NCBI RefSeq assembly: GCF_005049105.1
Contig: NZ_SUKA01000004.1
Location: forward strand, 310,001-374,000
Reading direction: 5' to 3'
DNA length: 64,000 nucleotides
DNA from: Sphingobacterium alkalisoli
GTDB taxonomy: Bacteria; Bacteroidota; Bacteroidia; Sphingobacteriales; Sphingobacteriaceae
The position numbers and the translations under genes were made by a program. Below the pieces are notes generated by a model. It made no database searches. It was not told where the DNA came from and saw only the letters and a list, made by a program, of their open reading frames with translations. This document shows, piece by piece, positions 1 through 9,171 of this stretch (positions within the stretch are counted from its first letter, which is position 1; each line of letters begins with the position of its first letter).

Positions 1-1
1 C

Positions 2-58
2 TCAGCGAAAGCAGAAGATGTTGCTGATAAAGCAAAATCCGATATTTCTAACGCGTAA
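2..58 (+). CDS. C-terminal end of an unidentified protein (5' truncated by window edge)
   Basis: An open frame enters from the left edge and stops with TAA at 56-58. The readable tail is SAKAEDVADKAKSDISNA, an Ala/Lys/Asp-rich helical sequence of the kind seen at the ends of small YtxH-like or periplasmic helical proteins. Too little is present to name a family. About 130 bp without clear signals separates it from ccmB. The frame could be fortuitous, but the composition looks protein-like. Confidence 0.4.
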   Translation, partial: SAKAEDVADKAKSDISNA

Positions 59-188
59 TCAATCGAAGTGGACCGTTCAAACCAAGCCGTGTTCGCGTCC
101 ATTTACACCGTTAGGTATATAGCTTACGCATAATATTTATGAATTACGAACTCGCGAATACAAAGCATTTTATATAAGTTTGTATGAA

Positions 189-848
189 ATGAGTTTTTTT
201 CAGCAAGTCAAAACTTTGGTATCAAAGGACGTCACACTAGAATGGCGTTCTAAACATGCGATCAATAGCATTCTTTTATATATAGTATCTACAGTTTTTG
301 TTTGCTATCAAGCTTTCAAATCTGTAGATACTTTAGTTTGGAATGCCTTATTTTGGATTGTATTACTTTTCGCTTCCATCAATGCCATTAGCAGATCGTT
401 CGTTCAGGAAAGTCAATACAGACAGCTTTACTATTATAGTATCGTAAGTGCTAAAGCAATAATCTTATCCAAAATAATCTATAATATATTATTGATGGCT
501 TTCCTTTCGGTCATAGCTTATTTAGTATATTCTGTTATCTTCAAAAATCCTGTTGGGGATCCCCTCCTTTATTTTATAGCCATCCTTTTAGGTAGCGTGA
601 GCTTTGCTACAGTTTTTACAATGGTATCCGGTATTAGTTCCAAAACCGGAAATAATAGCACGATAATGGCTATCCTATCTTTTCCTGTTATTATTCCTCT
701 TTTAATCGTACTCATCAAACTCTCACAAAATGCCCTTCAAGGGCTAGATCGGGCTATCAGCTATGGAGAGATAGGGGTACTTTTAGCAATTAATGTAATT
801 ACAATTACAATTTCTTTATTGTTATTTCCTTACCTTTGGAGGGATTAA
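189..848 (+). CDS. ccmB: Heme exporter membrane subunit CcmB
   Basis: This is a 219-residue, mostly hydrophobic protein with about six membrane segments and the N-terminal signature of CcmB (a charged KDVTLEWRSKHAINS stretch followed by the first membrane span). CcmB is the permease of the CcmABCD heme-handling complex used to mature c-type cytochromes. I chose the ATG at 189 over the in-frame TTG at 180, because it gives the usual start MSFFQQVKTL. It ends 3 bp before ccmC, so the two are co-transcribed. The ATPase partner ccmA is not in the window, and the partial gene upstream is not recognisable as ccmA. Confidence 0.88.
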   Translation: MSFFQQVKTLVSKDVTLEWRSKHAINSILLYIVSTVFVCYQAFKSVDTLVWNALFWIVLLFASINAISRSFVQESQYRQLYYYSIVSAKAIILSKIIYNILLMAFLSVIAYLVYSVIFKNPVGDPLLYFIAILLGSVSFATVFTMVSGISSKTGNNSTIMAILSFPVIIPLLIVLIKLSQNALQGLDRAISYGEIGVLLAINVITITISLLLFPYLWRD

Positions 849-851
849 AAC

Positions 852-1529
852 ATGTATTCAATGATGAGAAAAAGTTGGTGGAAAGTACTAGGTGCGGTCA
901 TGGTCTGTTCTTCCGTAGTTGCTGGCTTTATGGGGCCCGTGCCGGTTTTACCTATATTAAACGAGACCATCCGCAACATTTATTTTCATGTTCCGATGTG
1001 GTTTACTATGATCACATTATACCTGATTTCTGTTATATTCAGTGTAAAATATTTGAATAGTGGAGAAAGAAACCACGATATCATGGCGGTAGAAGCGGTA
1101 AACGTAGGTATATTATTCTGTTTTTTAGGCCTGTTGACAGGTATGCAATGGGCAAATATCACTTGGGGAGATCCTTGGCCAAATGATCCTCAGCTGAATG
1201 GTTCGGCTATCGCAACACTCATGTATCTCGCCTACCTTGTACTTCGTAATGCCTTGGAAGAAGAACAAAAAAGAGCGAAAATATCTGCCGTTTACAATAT
1301 ATTTGCGTTCCCCATCATGATTGTATTGATATATATTTTACCCAAATTGACAGACTCTCTACATCCTGGTAGTGGAGGCAACTCCACATTTAGTGATATA
1401 GATATGGACAATAATATACGTCCCGTTTTTTATACCGCGGTGATTGGATGGATCCTCACCGGAATATGGATATTTACGCTACGCTACAGATTAAGATTAG
1501 TGGAAAACAACAGGAATAAATTAGATTGA
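852..1529 (+). CDS. ccmC: Cytochrome c biogenesis heme-handling protein CcmC
   Basis: A 225-residue protein with six predicted membrane helices, related to the CcmC/CcsA heme-handling family. The tryptophan-rich periplasmic heme loop is at about residues 98-115 (QWANITWGDPWPNDP), a form that differs from the proteobacterial WGxWWxWD loop. Conserved histidines lie in the HVPMWF stretch (about residue 46) and in LHPGSGG (about residue 170). CcmC loads heme for delivery to apocytochromes at the outer face of the inner membrane. It lies between ccmB and a ccmD-like gene in a tight operon, and its stop overlaps the next ATG by one base. Confidence 0.87.
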   Translation: MYSMMRKSWWKVLGAVMVCSSVVAGFMGPVPVLPILNETIRNIYFHVPMWFTMITLYLISVIFSVKYLNSGERNHDIMAVEAVNVGILFCFLGLLTGMQWANITWGDPWPNDPQLNGSAIATLMYLAYLVLRNALEEEQKRAKISAVYNIFAFPIMIVLIYILPKLTDSLHPGSGGNSTFSDIDMDNNIRPVFYTAVIGWILTGIWIFTLRYRLRLVENNRNKLD

Positions 1530-1753
1530 TGATATATATGAAGACTTTAATAATAACTTTTCTAACCATTATATGTTCGCTAGAATTGGTAACTGCTCAA
1601 TCGCAAATAGAACAAATAGAAATGGCAACAGGACTAAGAAGTTCTGGAAAAATATGGGTTGTTGTACTCGTCGTGCTTACCTTAATTATTGGCGTTTTTC
1701 TATACCTGTTCTCGATCGATCGTAAAATCAAGAAATTAGAAAACCACAAGTAG
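1529..1753 (+). CDS. CcmD-family small membrane protein
   Basis: This protein of about 74 residues has an N-terminal signal-like hydrophobic segment ending near VTAQS. A single membrane helix follows, then the cytoplasmic tail LFSIDRKIKKLENHK. That layout, directly after ccmC, is typical of Bacteroidota CcmD-family proteins, which hold CcmC in the heme exporter complex. The ATG at 1529 overlaps the ccmC stop (TGATG), giving translational coupling; an in-frame ATG at 1538 is an alternative. No ccmE or ccmF follows, so the rest of the maturation machinery must be elsewhere. Confidence 0.7.
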   Translation: MIYMKTLIITFLTIICSLELVTAQSQIEQIEMATGLRSSGKIWVVVLVVLTLIIGVFLYLFSIDRKIKKLENHK

Positions 1754-1818
1754 GTTATTGCGAATAAATACAAGTACTTTCTAATTTAAAATCAGCACAG
1801 ATTGTATTCCTCAAATTC

Positions 1819-2802
1819 ATGATTATCAGTCAACATCGAAAATTTACGCCTATCAACATCGCTTTAGTTTCGATTATTGGCACATTTTTATGTCTGGGTA
1901 TCTTTTTTCATTTGCCAAAAGACCTTACACTTATTTTGTTCGAGCCGGCAATAAACAATTTGACTGGTCTACAAATCGGAAGAAATCTTACCCCTTCCAT
2001 GAATGTAGTTATTGCGCTGGTTTTAACGATTTTCCAAGCTTTCTTTCTCAACAAATTAATAAATCACTATAACTTTCTGGGCAAGCCCAATTTCTTAGCG
2101 GCCTTAATGTATATGACATTAGTGAGTTTGTTTCTACCATTTTTAGTACTATCTCCCACGCTGATCTGTAATTTTATTACCATCTGGATGTTGACCAAGC
2201 TATTTAACATTTATAAGCAAGTTGACGTAAAAGGGTTGATGTTTGATTTGGGCATGATTGTAGGAATAGGAAGCCTGATATATTTTCCATTCATAGTGAT
2301 GTTTTTTTTACTGTGGGTCAGTTTGATTATATTCAGACCATTTATTTGGCGTGAATGGATTACACCGCTATTGGGTTTAACCATTGTGTATGCTTTACTA
2401 GCCGTAATTTATTACTGGGTTGATCGATTCGATGATTTTATAACCATCTTCTCCCCTTTTACTAATGAATTCTCTGCGACTTTGCAGGTCGATATCTATG
2501 ACTATCTAGTAACTATACCTATCATCATTGCACTTATTTTTTTCTTATTCATCTTAAAAGATCAATATTTCAAAAGCATCGTCCATATTCGAAAATCATT
2601 TCAGCTTCTTTTTTTCATGCTGTTGCTCATAGGTATATCTTTTTACCTAAACGACCATATTACGATCAATCATTTTTTATTATGTGCCCCCCCTTTGTCT
2701 ATTTATTTGGCTTACTATTTCAACTATGCAAAAACAAAATGGGTATATGAAACATTATACCTGCTCATCATGGGCACTATACTCTACTTTCAAATAGCAT
2801 AA
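1819..2802 (+). CDS. Polytopic membrane protein, DUF6427-like
   Basis: A 327-residue, very hydrophobic protein with roughly nine to ten membrane spans and no catalytic motif that I recognise. Length and character match a Bacteroidota-specific family (DUF6427), members of which have sometimes been mislabelled as beta-carotene monooxygenase. It follows the ccm genes on the same strand after a 65-bp gap, so it may be read through from them. The family has no established function. No signal peptide cleavage site or periplasmic domain is apparent. Confidence 0.6.
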   Translation: MIISQHRKFTPINIALVSIIGTFLCLGIFFHLPKDLTLILFEPAINNLTGLQIGRNLTPSMNVVIALVLTIFQAFFLNKLINHYNFLGKPNFLAALMYMTLVSLFLPFLVLSPTLICNFITIWMLTKLFNIYKQVDVKGLMFDLGMIVGIGSLIYFPFIVMFFLLWVSLIIFRPFIWREWITPLLGLTIVYALLAVIYYWVDRFDDFITIFSPFTNEFSATLQVDIYDYLVTIPIIIALIFFLFILKDQYFKSIVHIRKSFQLLFFMLLLIGISFYLNDHITINHFLLCAPPLSIYLAYYFNYAKTKWVYETLYLLIMGTILYFQIA

Positions 2803-2868
2803 CTAATTAAAAAACAGTCGTTTAACCTTTTTTAACAAAATGAACTAACGGATTCATCAAAAAATAGA

Positions 2869-2876
2869 TAGTTTTG
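2869..2876 (+). promoter_or_regulatory. Bacteroidota -7 promoter element (TAGTTTTG)
   Basis: The octamer TAGTTTTG fits the Bacteroidota -7 consensus TAnnTTTG. It lies in the 163-bp gap upstream of the outer-membrane protein gene and would give a leader of about 80 nt. No good -33 TTTG is visible, so the call rests on the -7 box alone. Confidence 0.4.
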
Positions 2877-2965
2877 TACCGAAAAAGCGTAAAAAATCAG
2901 CAGAGATTGACCTAACGAGTTTCTCTAAATGTGTTACTCATTCTGAAGCGGAATTTTAGAAATAT

Positions 2966-4291
2966 ATGTATAAAAAATTTAAAGCCGATACGACCAAAAA
3001 GGCATCCACAATCATACTTGGTATAGCACTCGTGATGTGTAGTTTACAAGTGCACGCTCAAAAATCCACTTCGCATTCTCCTTACTCTCAATATGGTTTA
3101 GGGCAAATGCGTGAGGATTTGCTACCACAGACCCGTTCCATGGCTGGTATCGCCGCAGGCGTACGCTATCAAGCAGGGCTACCGATCCTCAACATTTCAA
3201 ATCCGGCAAGTTATTCTGCTTTTTCAAGAACGATCTTGGAAGCAGGACTATATGGCAATATTACCCAGCTGGGAAAGGGATCGGCGACAGACAATACCGC
3301 CGATTTTGCATTTAGCCATATTGGGATAGGCATTCCATTAGCCAAGGCTGGCGGTATTGCTTTTGGGTTAATTCCTTTTTCGGATGTAGGTTATAACTCT
3401 TCAGAACTATCAATATACGACACATTAACGTATAAAAAGTCGATTTCTGGCGAGGGGGGTGTCAATAAAGCCTTTATTGGTTACGGCGTGAGTCCGCTTA
3501 AAGGACTAAGTGTAGGAGCGAATGTAGGGTTCTTATTTGGAAACCTATCCGACATAGCTCAAGTCGAATTTCCGCTAACATTGGGAAATTATAATGCTAG
3601 ACTGGAGGAAACCCGATTAATAAGAGGAGCCACAATAGATTACGGTGTGCAGTATTTTAAGTCATTAGGCAAAAAAATGAACATCACCGTGGGATATTCC
3701 GGAACGCTGAATAATACGATCAACAGCAAGTCTACGCGTTTGGTTACCCGCATTGAACCCTCATTAGATGATGATTTTCAAAACATTGCATTAGATACTT
3801 CTTCGTCTACCGTAGGAGCAAACCGAAAAATCAACTTACCGCTAAAACATAATATCGGTTTTACACTTTCCAAAGGTTATAACTGGATGGTCGGTGCCGA
3901 TTTCAAATACACAGATTGGAGTGATTTCCAGACTCGCGAAGGAGAAATTAAGTTAGGTAAAAACTACGGTGTAGCTGTAGGCGGACAGTTTAAGCCTGAT
4001 CCGACCTCTGTTAAATATTGGAATGTCGTAGATTACCGCTTAGGTTTTCGATACAATCAAACACAGATACGTTTAAATAATAACGATATTGCAGATATGG
4101 CAGTGACGGTTGGTCTAGGTTTGCCACTTTCCGAAACGAACTTCGGACGAACTTTTTCTCGTATTAATATATCCGCAGAATTCGGGCAGCAGGGGTCATT
4201 AAATAATAACCTTGTTAGAGAACGTTATATCAATATCAATCTAGGATTTACAATCAACGATACTTGGTTTATAAGACGCAATTTAGACTAA
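2966..4291 (+). CDS. Predicted outer-membrane beta-barrel protein
   Basis: This 441-residue exported protein has a signal peptide (about residues 1-31, cleavage after QVHAQ). The mature N-terminus has the SPYSQYGLGQ sequence common in Bacteroidota outer-membrane proteins. The rest alternates polar and hydrophobic residues with many Gly and aromatic positions, as in barrels, and it ends with the aromatic strand GFTINDTWFIRRNLD. Its overall look recalls FadL/PorV-like barrels, but I cannot assign a substrate. It is one base upstream of lptC. A barrel gene next to lptC is a recurrent arrangement in this phylum and suggests a role in envelope biogenesis. Confidence 0.7.
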   Translation: MYKKFKADTTKKASTIILGIALVMCSLQVHAQKSTSHSPYSQYGLGQMREDLLPQTRSMAGIAAGVRYQAGLPILNISNPASYSAFSRTILEAGLYGNITQLGKGSATDNTADFAFSHIGIGIPLAKAGGIAFGLIPFSDVGYNSSELSIYDTLTYKKSISGEGGVNKAFIGYGVSPLKGLSVGANVGFLFGNLSDIAQVEFPLTLGNYNARLEETRLIRGATIDYGVQYFKSLGKKMNITVGYSGTLNNTINSKSTRLVTRIEPSLDDDFQNIALDTSSSTVGANRKINLPLKHNIGFTLSKGYNWMVGADFKYTDWSDFQTREGEIKLGKNYGVAVGGQFKPDPTSVKYWNVVDYRLGFRYNQTQIRLNNNDIADMAVTVGLGLPLSETNFGRTFSRINISAEFGQQGSLNNNLVRERYININLGFTINDTWFIRRNLD

Positions 4292-4292
4292 A

Positions 4293-4892
4293 ATGAACTT
4301 CTTACAACATAAACAATTTTATCCCCTATTACTTTTATTACTAATGGGGGTTTTATTGTTTAGTAGTTGTGAAAATGACATGAAAGATATTGATCGACTG
4401 GCGAATATCCAAAAAGAAGAGGCAGTGGACATTTCTAAAAATGTAAAGATAATATATAGTGATTCTGCAAAAGTAAAAGCTCAATTAACTGCCCCAGAAA
4501 TGCGCATTTATCATGATACAACAGGTAATTACGAATTTAAGAAAGGTGTTCAGATTATTTTTTACGATGAGGCCAACGGGCAAGAACTTCAACGGGTAAC
4601 ATCAGACTATGCTCTCCAACGTGCCAAGGAGAGCATTACGGAATTCAAAAAAAACGTAGTCATTACCCGCGCTGATGGATCAAAAATTAAAACAGAGGAA
4701 TTATTTTACGACGAGAATAAGAAAATTTATTATAATCATGTCAACATCCTATTCGAAGACAAAGATGGTAAAGTCAGTTATCAAGCAGCCTCTTTCACCG
4801 CTGATGATAAATTAGTTGACATCAGGACGCAATTTCCCACAGGATATTTCACCCCCTCAAGTGACTCCCAATTACCTTCTTTCGGAAACTAA
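4293..4892 (+). CDS. lptC: LPS export periplasmic protein LptC (lipoprotein form)
   Basis: This 199-residue protein starts with a lipoprotein signal peptide ending in LFSSC (Cys at about residue 26). A periplasmic domain follows with the repeated beta-strand pattern of LptC/OstA folds: KVKAQLTAPEMRIYHD, then VITRADGSKIKTEEL and YYNHVNILFEDKDGK. LptC passes lipopolysaccharide from the inner-membrane LptBFG extractor to the LptA bridge. Bacteroidota LptC is commonly a lipoprotein rather than a single-span membrane protein, which fits here. It is in an operon with the preceding barrel protein. Many relatives have a CNNM/CorC-type gene after it; none is present here. Confidence 0.8.
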   Translation: MNFLQHKQFYPLLLLLLMGVLLFSSCENDMKDIDRLANIQKEEAVDISKNVKIIYSDSAKVKAQLTAPEMRIYHDTTGNYEFKKGVQIIFYDEANGQELQRVTSDYALQRAKESITEFKKNVVITRADGSKIKTEELFYDENKKIYYNHVNILFEDKDGKVSYQAASFTADDKLVDIRTQFPTGYFTPSSDSQLPSFGN

Positions 4893-5034
4893 ACGGGGCT
4901 AATGCAGGGAAATTATTATTGTTTTCATAGAATTATAAAATATTACATTTTTTTTCATAAAAGTTGTATCTTGCGCCTTGTTTTAAATTAGGTCAATTAA
5001 ATAACTACGAACACTTAAAATACAGTATACAGAT

Positions 5035-7140
5035 ATGGGATTAATGGGGAATTTGCGTAACCGTGCCGGATTGGTAATATTCGTAATAGGTTTAGCAATT
5101 GTGGCATTTTTATTAGGAGACATTATCCAATCGGGAATGCCTTTTTGGATGAATAAGCAAAATCAAGTGGGGAGCGTGAATGGGGAATCCATCGAGTACC
5201 AACCTTTCAACGCTCAAGTAGACCAAACATCTACCATGTACCAGCAACAAATGGGCGGAGCAGAAACTCCCCAGATTAGAAATTTTGCTGTACAACAAGT
5301 TTGGAATCAATTCATTTCAAAAGAATTGTTAAACGCTGAGATTGAAAAGATTGGATTAACTATCAGCAAAAAAGAATTCAATGATTTAATCACCGGTGCT
5401 AACCCATCTCCGCAAATCACACAGACGTTTACGAACCCCCAAACAGGTCAATTCGATCGTAACTATCTAAACCAAGTTATAACTGAAGCGAAAAGTGGTA
5501 ATTCGGAAGTAAGCGCACAGTGGGAGATGTTGCTGGATAATATCCGCACGCAACGATTAAATGAAAAATACGCCAATTTATTAAACAACGTTGTATACGT
5601 TACTGAATTAGAAGCACAGGATGAATATACTGCAAAAAATAAATTAGCAAACTTCAAATATGTACTGTTAGACTATTCTTCCGTAGACGACACAAAGATT
5701 AAGTTAACTGATGCGGATTATCAATCATACTATGATAAGCACAAAAACACCTTCAAAAACCCAGAAGAGACACGTGCTTTAGAATATGTTTTGTTTGATG
5801 CTAGTCCCACAGCGAAAGACTCGTTAACCACATTGACAACTATACAGAAGTTAAAGGCTGATTTGGTAGCATCTACAAATGACTCTTTATTCGCTACGCA
5901 GCATTCAGACACTAAATACCCTGTTTCTTATATCAAAAAAGGTCAAGTAAGTCCTGCATTAGATTCTGTTCTATTTAATGTGAGTGTAGGTACTACCGTG
6001 GGCCCCTATTTATCGAATGGTGCATACGAAATAGCCAAAGTAATTGACGCTAAATTCAGTCCAGACTCAGTTCAAGCCAGTCACATCTTATTAAATCCTA
6101 CTGCAGAAGGAGGAGTTGATAAGGCCATGGCAAAAGCAGATTCTATTAAAGGCTTAATTAAGAAAGGCGACAGTTTCTCTGCTTTAGCTGTAGAATTCAG
6201 TCAAGATCAACAAAGTAAAATCAATGGAGGTTCATTAGGTACTTTCGCCCGTGGTCAAATGGTTTCGCAATTTGAAGAAGCAGCATTTGGTGGAAAACCA
6301 GGTGATGTAGTGGTCGTAAATTCTCAATTTGGTGTTCACGTCATAAAGATTGAGAAACAAGTGGGTAACTCAAAAATTGTAAAAGCAGCTATCGTAGACA
6401 AACAGATTACTGCTGGAAAAGAGACAACTGATGCCGTATACGCTAAAGCAAATGAGTTTTTTACTGGTGTAAATACTAAAAACTTTACTGAACTTGCTCA
6501 ACAACAAGGATTGAAAGTTGAAAAATCCGCTAGAACACAAGCAATGGACAATACGCTAAATGGATCCGAAATTCCTAGAGAGCTAATCCGTTGGGCATTT
6601 GAGGTAGAAGAAGGTGAAGTGTCCGATAAAATTTTTGAAACCGACAGTCACTTTATCGTAGCAAAAGTAAACAACATCAATGCAAAAGGTATTCAATCAT
6701 TGAATGCAATAAAAGCTGACATTGAACTTGGTGTTAAAAACTTCGTGAAGGCGCGTATGTTAAAAGAAAAAATGGACAATGCGCTTAGTGGTGCGACCTC
6801 TATTGATCAAGTAGCACAAAAGTTGGGCAAAGCTGCAATTAGCGTAGAAAATATTGTGTTGGCTAACCCCGTCATTCCTGGGGTAGCCTTGGAAAATTCA
6901 GTAGTCGGTACTGTGTTTGGTCTACAACCAAATAAACCGTCTAAAGCAGTTGAAGGATCTCAAGGTGTATACGTTGTTCAAGTAAGCAACTTCGTAAATC
7001 CAAAAGAGATGGTAGACACAGAGAAAAAAGAACAACAAAAACAATTGTTATCGAGCAGACAGCAACGTGCTTGGGGCTCTATATTCAAAGCTCTTCAAGA
7101 CAATGCAGATATAGATGACAATCGTATTAGATTCTATTAA
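5035..7140 (+). CDS. SurA/PpiD-type periplasmic peptidyl-prolyl isomerase
   Basis: This 701-residue protein has one N-terminal membrane anchor (about residues 12-34). A SurA N-terminal-like chaperone domain covers about residues 35-200. A parvulin PPIase domain follows at about residues 345-445, with DSVQASHILL, SQDQQSKINGGSLGTFARGQMV and FGVHVIKIE. A long C-terminal region with a second, weaker parvulin-like segment completes it. This is the PpiD architecture: a membrane-tethered chaperone helping newly exported proteins to fold. It is preceded by a 140-bp leader with a TATCTTGC promoter-like box and followed by a strong terminator, so it is probably transcribed alone. Confidence 0.83.
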   Translation: MGLMGNLRNRAGLVIFVIGLAIVAFLLGDIIQSGMPFWMNKQNQVGSVNGESIEYQPFNAQVDQTSTMYQQQMGGAETPQIRNFAVQQVWNQFISKELLNAEIEKIGLTISKKEFNDLITGANPSPQITQTFTNPQTGQFDRNYLNQVITEAKSGNSEVSAQWEMLLDNIRTQRLNEKYANLLNNVVYVTELEAQDEYTAKNKLANFKYVLLDYSSVDDTKIKLTDADYQSYYDKHKNTFKNPEETRALEYVLFDASPTAKDSLTTLTTIQKLKADLVASTNDSLFATQHSDTKYPVSYIKKGQVSPALDSVLFNVSVGTTVGPYLSNGAYEIAKVIDAKFSPDSVQASHILLNPTAEGGVDKAMAKADSIKGLIKKGDSFSALAVEFSQDQQSKINGGSLGTFARGQMVSQFEEAAFGGKPGDVVVVNSQFGVHVIKIEKQVGNSKIVKAAIVDKQITAGKETTDAVYAKANEFFTGVNTKNFTELAQQQGLKVEKSARTQAMDNTLNGSEIPRELIRWAFEVEEGEVSDKIFETDSHFIVAKVNNINAKGIQSLNAIKADIELGVKNFVKARMLKEKMDNALSGATSIDQVAQKLGKAAISVENIVLANPVIPGVALENSVVGTVFGLQPNKPSKAVEGSQGVYVVQVSNFVNPKEMVDTEKKEQQKQLLSSRQQRAWGSIFKALQDNADIDDNRIRFY

Positions 7141-7160
7141 CATATTATATTTATTTTTGT

Positions 7161-7190
7161 AGCCGGACAGTAATTTGTCCGGCTTTTTTT
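7161..7190 (+). terminator. Rho-independent terminator
   Basis: A perfect 9-bp stem AGCCGGACA/TGTCCGGCT with a 6-nt loop is followed by seven T residues. It lies 20 bp after the stop of the PPIase gene. Confidence 0.9.
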
Positions 7191-7203
7191 ATACTTATGC
7201 GAG

Positions 7204-7719
7204 ATGGATATTCAGGAAAATATAGTTAACAAAGTAGCACAAAGCGGTCTGCTTACGGTAGACTTAGCTAATTATGCTCCGAAAGAGGATATCACTATTT
7301 ACGACGTCAAAGACAATCTTTTTCATGGGCTAATCTTAAAGGAAAAAGATTTTAGAGATTTCGTAAAAGATCATGATTGGTCAAATTATCAAGACAAAAT
7401 TGTTGCTATTACATGCTCAACGGACGCTATCGTTCCCACTTGGACATACATGATATTGGCGAACAAATTAACACCGTATGCAAAATCAGTTCATTTTGGC
7501 ACTGTGGAAGAAGTACAACAGCGACTTTTTCTTGAAGAAGTAGCCAAGATAGACTATTCACAATACCAGGATCAAAGAGTGGTGGTAAAGGGATGTGGAG
7601 ATATTTATGTTCCGGAAAGTGCTTTTGTACTATTTACCGCTCAATTGAGCGCTGTTGCCAAGAGCATCATGTATGGAGAGGCCTGCTCTACCGTTCCGGT
7701 ATTCAAACGAAAAAGTTAA
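7204..7719 (+). CDS. DUF2480 family protein
   Basis: A 171-residue soluble protein with no signal peptide. It matches the Bacteroidota-restricted DUF2480 family in length and in features such as the N-terminal ENIVNKVAQSGLLTVDL, the central KIVAITCSTDAIVPTWTYM and the C-terminal KGCGDIYVPESAFVLFTAQL. Two cysteine positions (about residues 80 and 131) are notable. No biochemical function is known for the family. It starts 14 bp after the terminator of the previous gene and is followed by DUF3108 and DUF3109 genes. I have the impression that DUF2480, DUF3108 and DUF3109 genes recur together in this lineage, which would imply a shared but unknown role. Confidence 0.78.
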   Translation: MDIQENIVNKVAQSGLLTVDLANYAPKEDITIYDVKDNLFHGLILKEKDFRDFVKDHDWSNYQDKIVAITCSTDAIVPTWTYMILANKLTPYAKSVHFGTVEEVQQRLFLEEVAKIDYSQYQDQRVVVKGCGDIYVPESAFVLFTAQLSAVAKSIMYGEACSTVPVFKRKS

Positions 7720-7750
7720 ACTTTTTATGGGTAAGATTGTCCTATTTAAC

Positions 7751-8545
7751 ATGAGAAAACTATATATACTTATTTTGTCTATATTATTTACGACTTCCGT
7801 AAGCATGGGACAAAGTGCATTACCTTATTTAAAAGAACCGACGTTCAAAGAAGGCGAAAAGTTGACTTATAAACTTAAATACGGCTTCATGTCTGCTGCC
7901 ACAGGAGTTCTATCCGTAAGTAAATCCAGTTTAAAATTCAGTGGGAATAATACTTTTCACCTAAATGCAGTTGGAGAAACGTCGGGAGCATTCTCCGTAT
8001 TTTATACTGTCAAAAATAAATATGACTCCTATATAGATGGCGACACCTATCTTCCGCACCTATATACCGAAGATATACGAGAAGGTAGCTATACACGTAA
8101 AGAATATGCGACGTTTGATCACAGAAACCGGTCCGTAAAAGGTAGAAAAGGCACCTTCAAAACACCTGTTTTGCAAACATTTGACCTTTTATCTGCCTAT
8201 TATTTCGCTAGAAACCTAGATTTATCTTCTCTCAAAAAGGGGGACGCCTTTAAGATTTCTTACTTTTTAAATGACGAAGTTGAACAACTGGGCATCACTT
8301 ACGAAGGAATAGAGAAAATAAAAACCAGTTTAGGTACCGTTGAATGTATCAAATTTAGCCCAGAAATAAAACCTGGACGTATCTTTAAAAAGAACAGTAA
8401 ATTATATCTTTGGGTAACAAATGACGGAAATCGAATTCCAGTACGGGCGCATGTCGAGATTCTAATTGGATCCATCACCATGGAACTCACAGATGCTAAA
8501 GGGTTAAAATACGGACTTGGAAAAAAAGTTAGCTATTCAAAATAA
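7751..8545 (+). CDS. DUF3108 domain-containing exported protein
   Basis: A 264-residue protein whose signal peptide ends around VSMGQ. The mature part begins PTFKEGEKLTYKLKYGF, the hallmark opening of DUF3108, and continues as a predicted beta-rich periplasmic fold. I chose the ATG at 7751 because it places the signal peptide at the N-terminus; the upstream in-frame ATG at 7727 would add unrelated residues. DUF3108 proteins are beta-rich envelope proteins of unknown function. The gene lies 31 bp after the DUF2480 gene and 3 bp before the DUF3109 gene, so it is part of a three-gene operon. Confidence 0.78.
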   Translation: MRKLYILILSILFTTSVSMGQSALPYLKEPTFKEGEKLTYKLKYGFMSAATGVLSVSKSSLKFSGNNTFHLNAVGETSGAFSVFYTVKNKYDSYIDGDTYLPHLYTEDIREGSYTRKEYATFDHRNRSVKGRKGTFKTPVLQTFDLLSAYYFARNLDLSSLKKGDAFKISYFLNDEVEQLGITYEGIEKIKTSLGTVECIKFSPEIKPGRIFKKNSKLYLWVTNDGNRIPVRAHVEILIGSITMELTDAKGLKYGLGKKVSYSK

Positions 8546-8548
8546 ATC

Positions 8549-9112
8549 ATGATTGAGGTTGGTAATGTGTTAGTCCATGAGGACTTGATAAACAACGATT
8601 TTGTTTGTAATCTATCAAAATGCAAAGGGGTCTGTTGCGTAGAAGGTGACTCCGGGGCTCCCCTACGTAAAGACGAAACACATATATTAAAGGAAATATA
8701 TCCCAAAGTAAAGCCCTTCATGACTGCAAAAGGAATTGAAGCTATTGAAGAGCAAGGCACCCATGTTATCGATACAGATGGCGATCTAACAACTACATGT
8801 GTAGATGGAAATAAAGAGTGTGCTTACGTTACCTGGGAAAATGGCATTACTAAATGCGCTATTGAAAAAGCATATGAGCTGGGCGAAATACACTGGAAAA
8901 AGCCGATTTCGTGCCACCTCTATCCTATTCGGACCACACATTACCCAGAATTCGATGTGCTTCATTACGATAGATGGCATATTTGCAAGGACGCGTGTAG
9001 TTTTGGAAAAGAGCTACAGGTGCCCGTCTATCAATTTTTAAAAGATCCACTCACCCGCGAATACGGAGAAGAGTGGTTTGAAGAATTAGATAAAACTGTC
9101 AAATCTTTATAA
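8549..9112 (+). CDS. DUF3109 family cysteine-rich protein
   Basis: This 187-residue cytosolic protein has a conserved cysteine arrangement: CNLSKCKGVCC at about residues 21-31, then single cysteines in TTCVDGNKECAY, ITKCAIEKAY, ISCHLYPIR and WHICKDACSFG. The pattern matches DUF3109 and the related CxxCxxCC (zinc- or iron-chelating, YkgJ-like) proteins, so bound metal is likely. No enzymatic activity is established. It starts 3 bp after the DUF3108 gene and ends the operon. The next gene begins 59 bp later on the same strand. Confidence 0.8.
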   Translation: MIEVGNVLVHEDLINNDFVCNLSKCKGVCCVEGDSGAPLRKDETHILKEIYPKVKPFMTAKGIEAIEEQGTHVIDTDGDLTTTCVDGNKECAYVTWENGITKCAIEKAYELGEIHWKKPISCHLYPIRTTHYPEFDVLHYDRWHICKDACSFGKELQVPVYQFLKDPLTREYGEEWFEELDKTVKSL

Positions 9113-9171
9113 GGTTATTTTTCTTATCTTTAAAGCATCATTTATACTCTATTTGGTATTTACCATCATTC

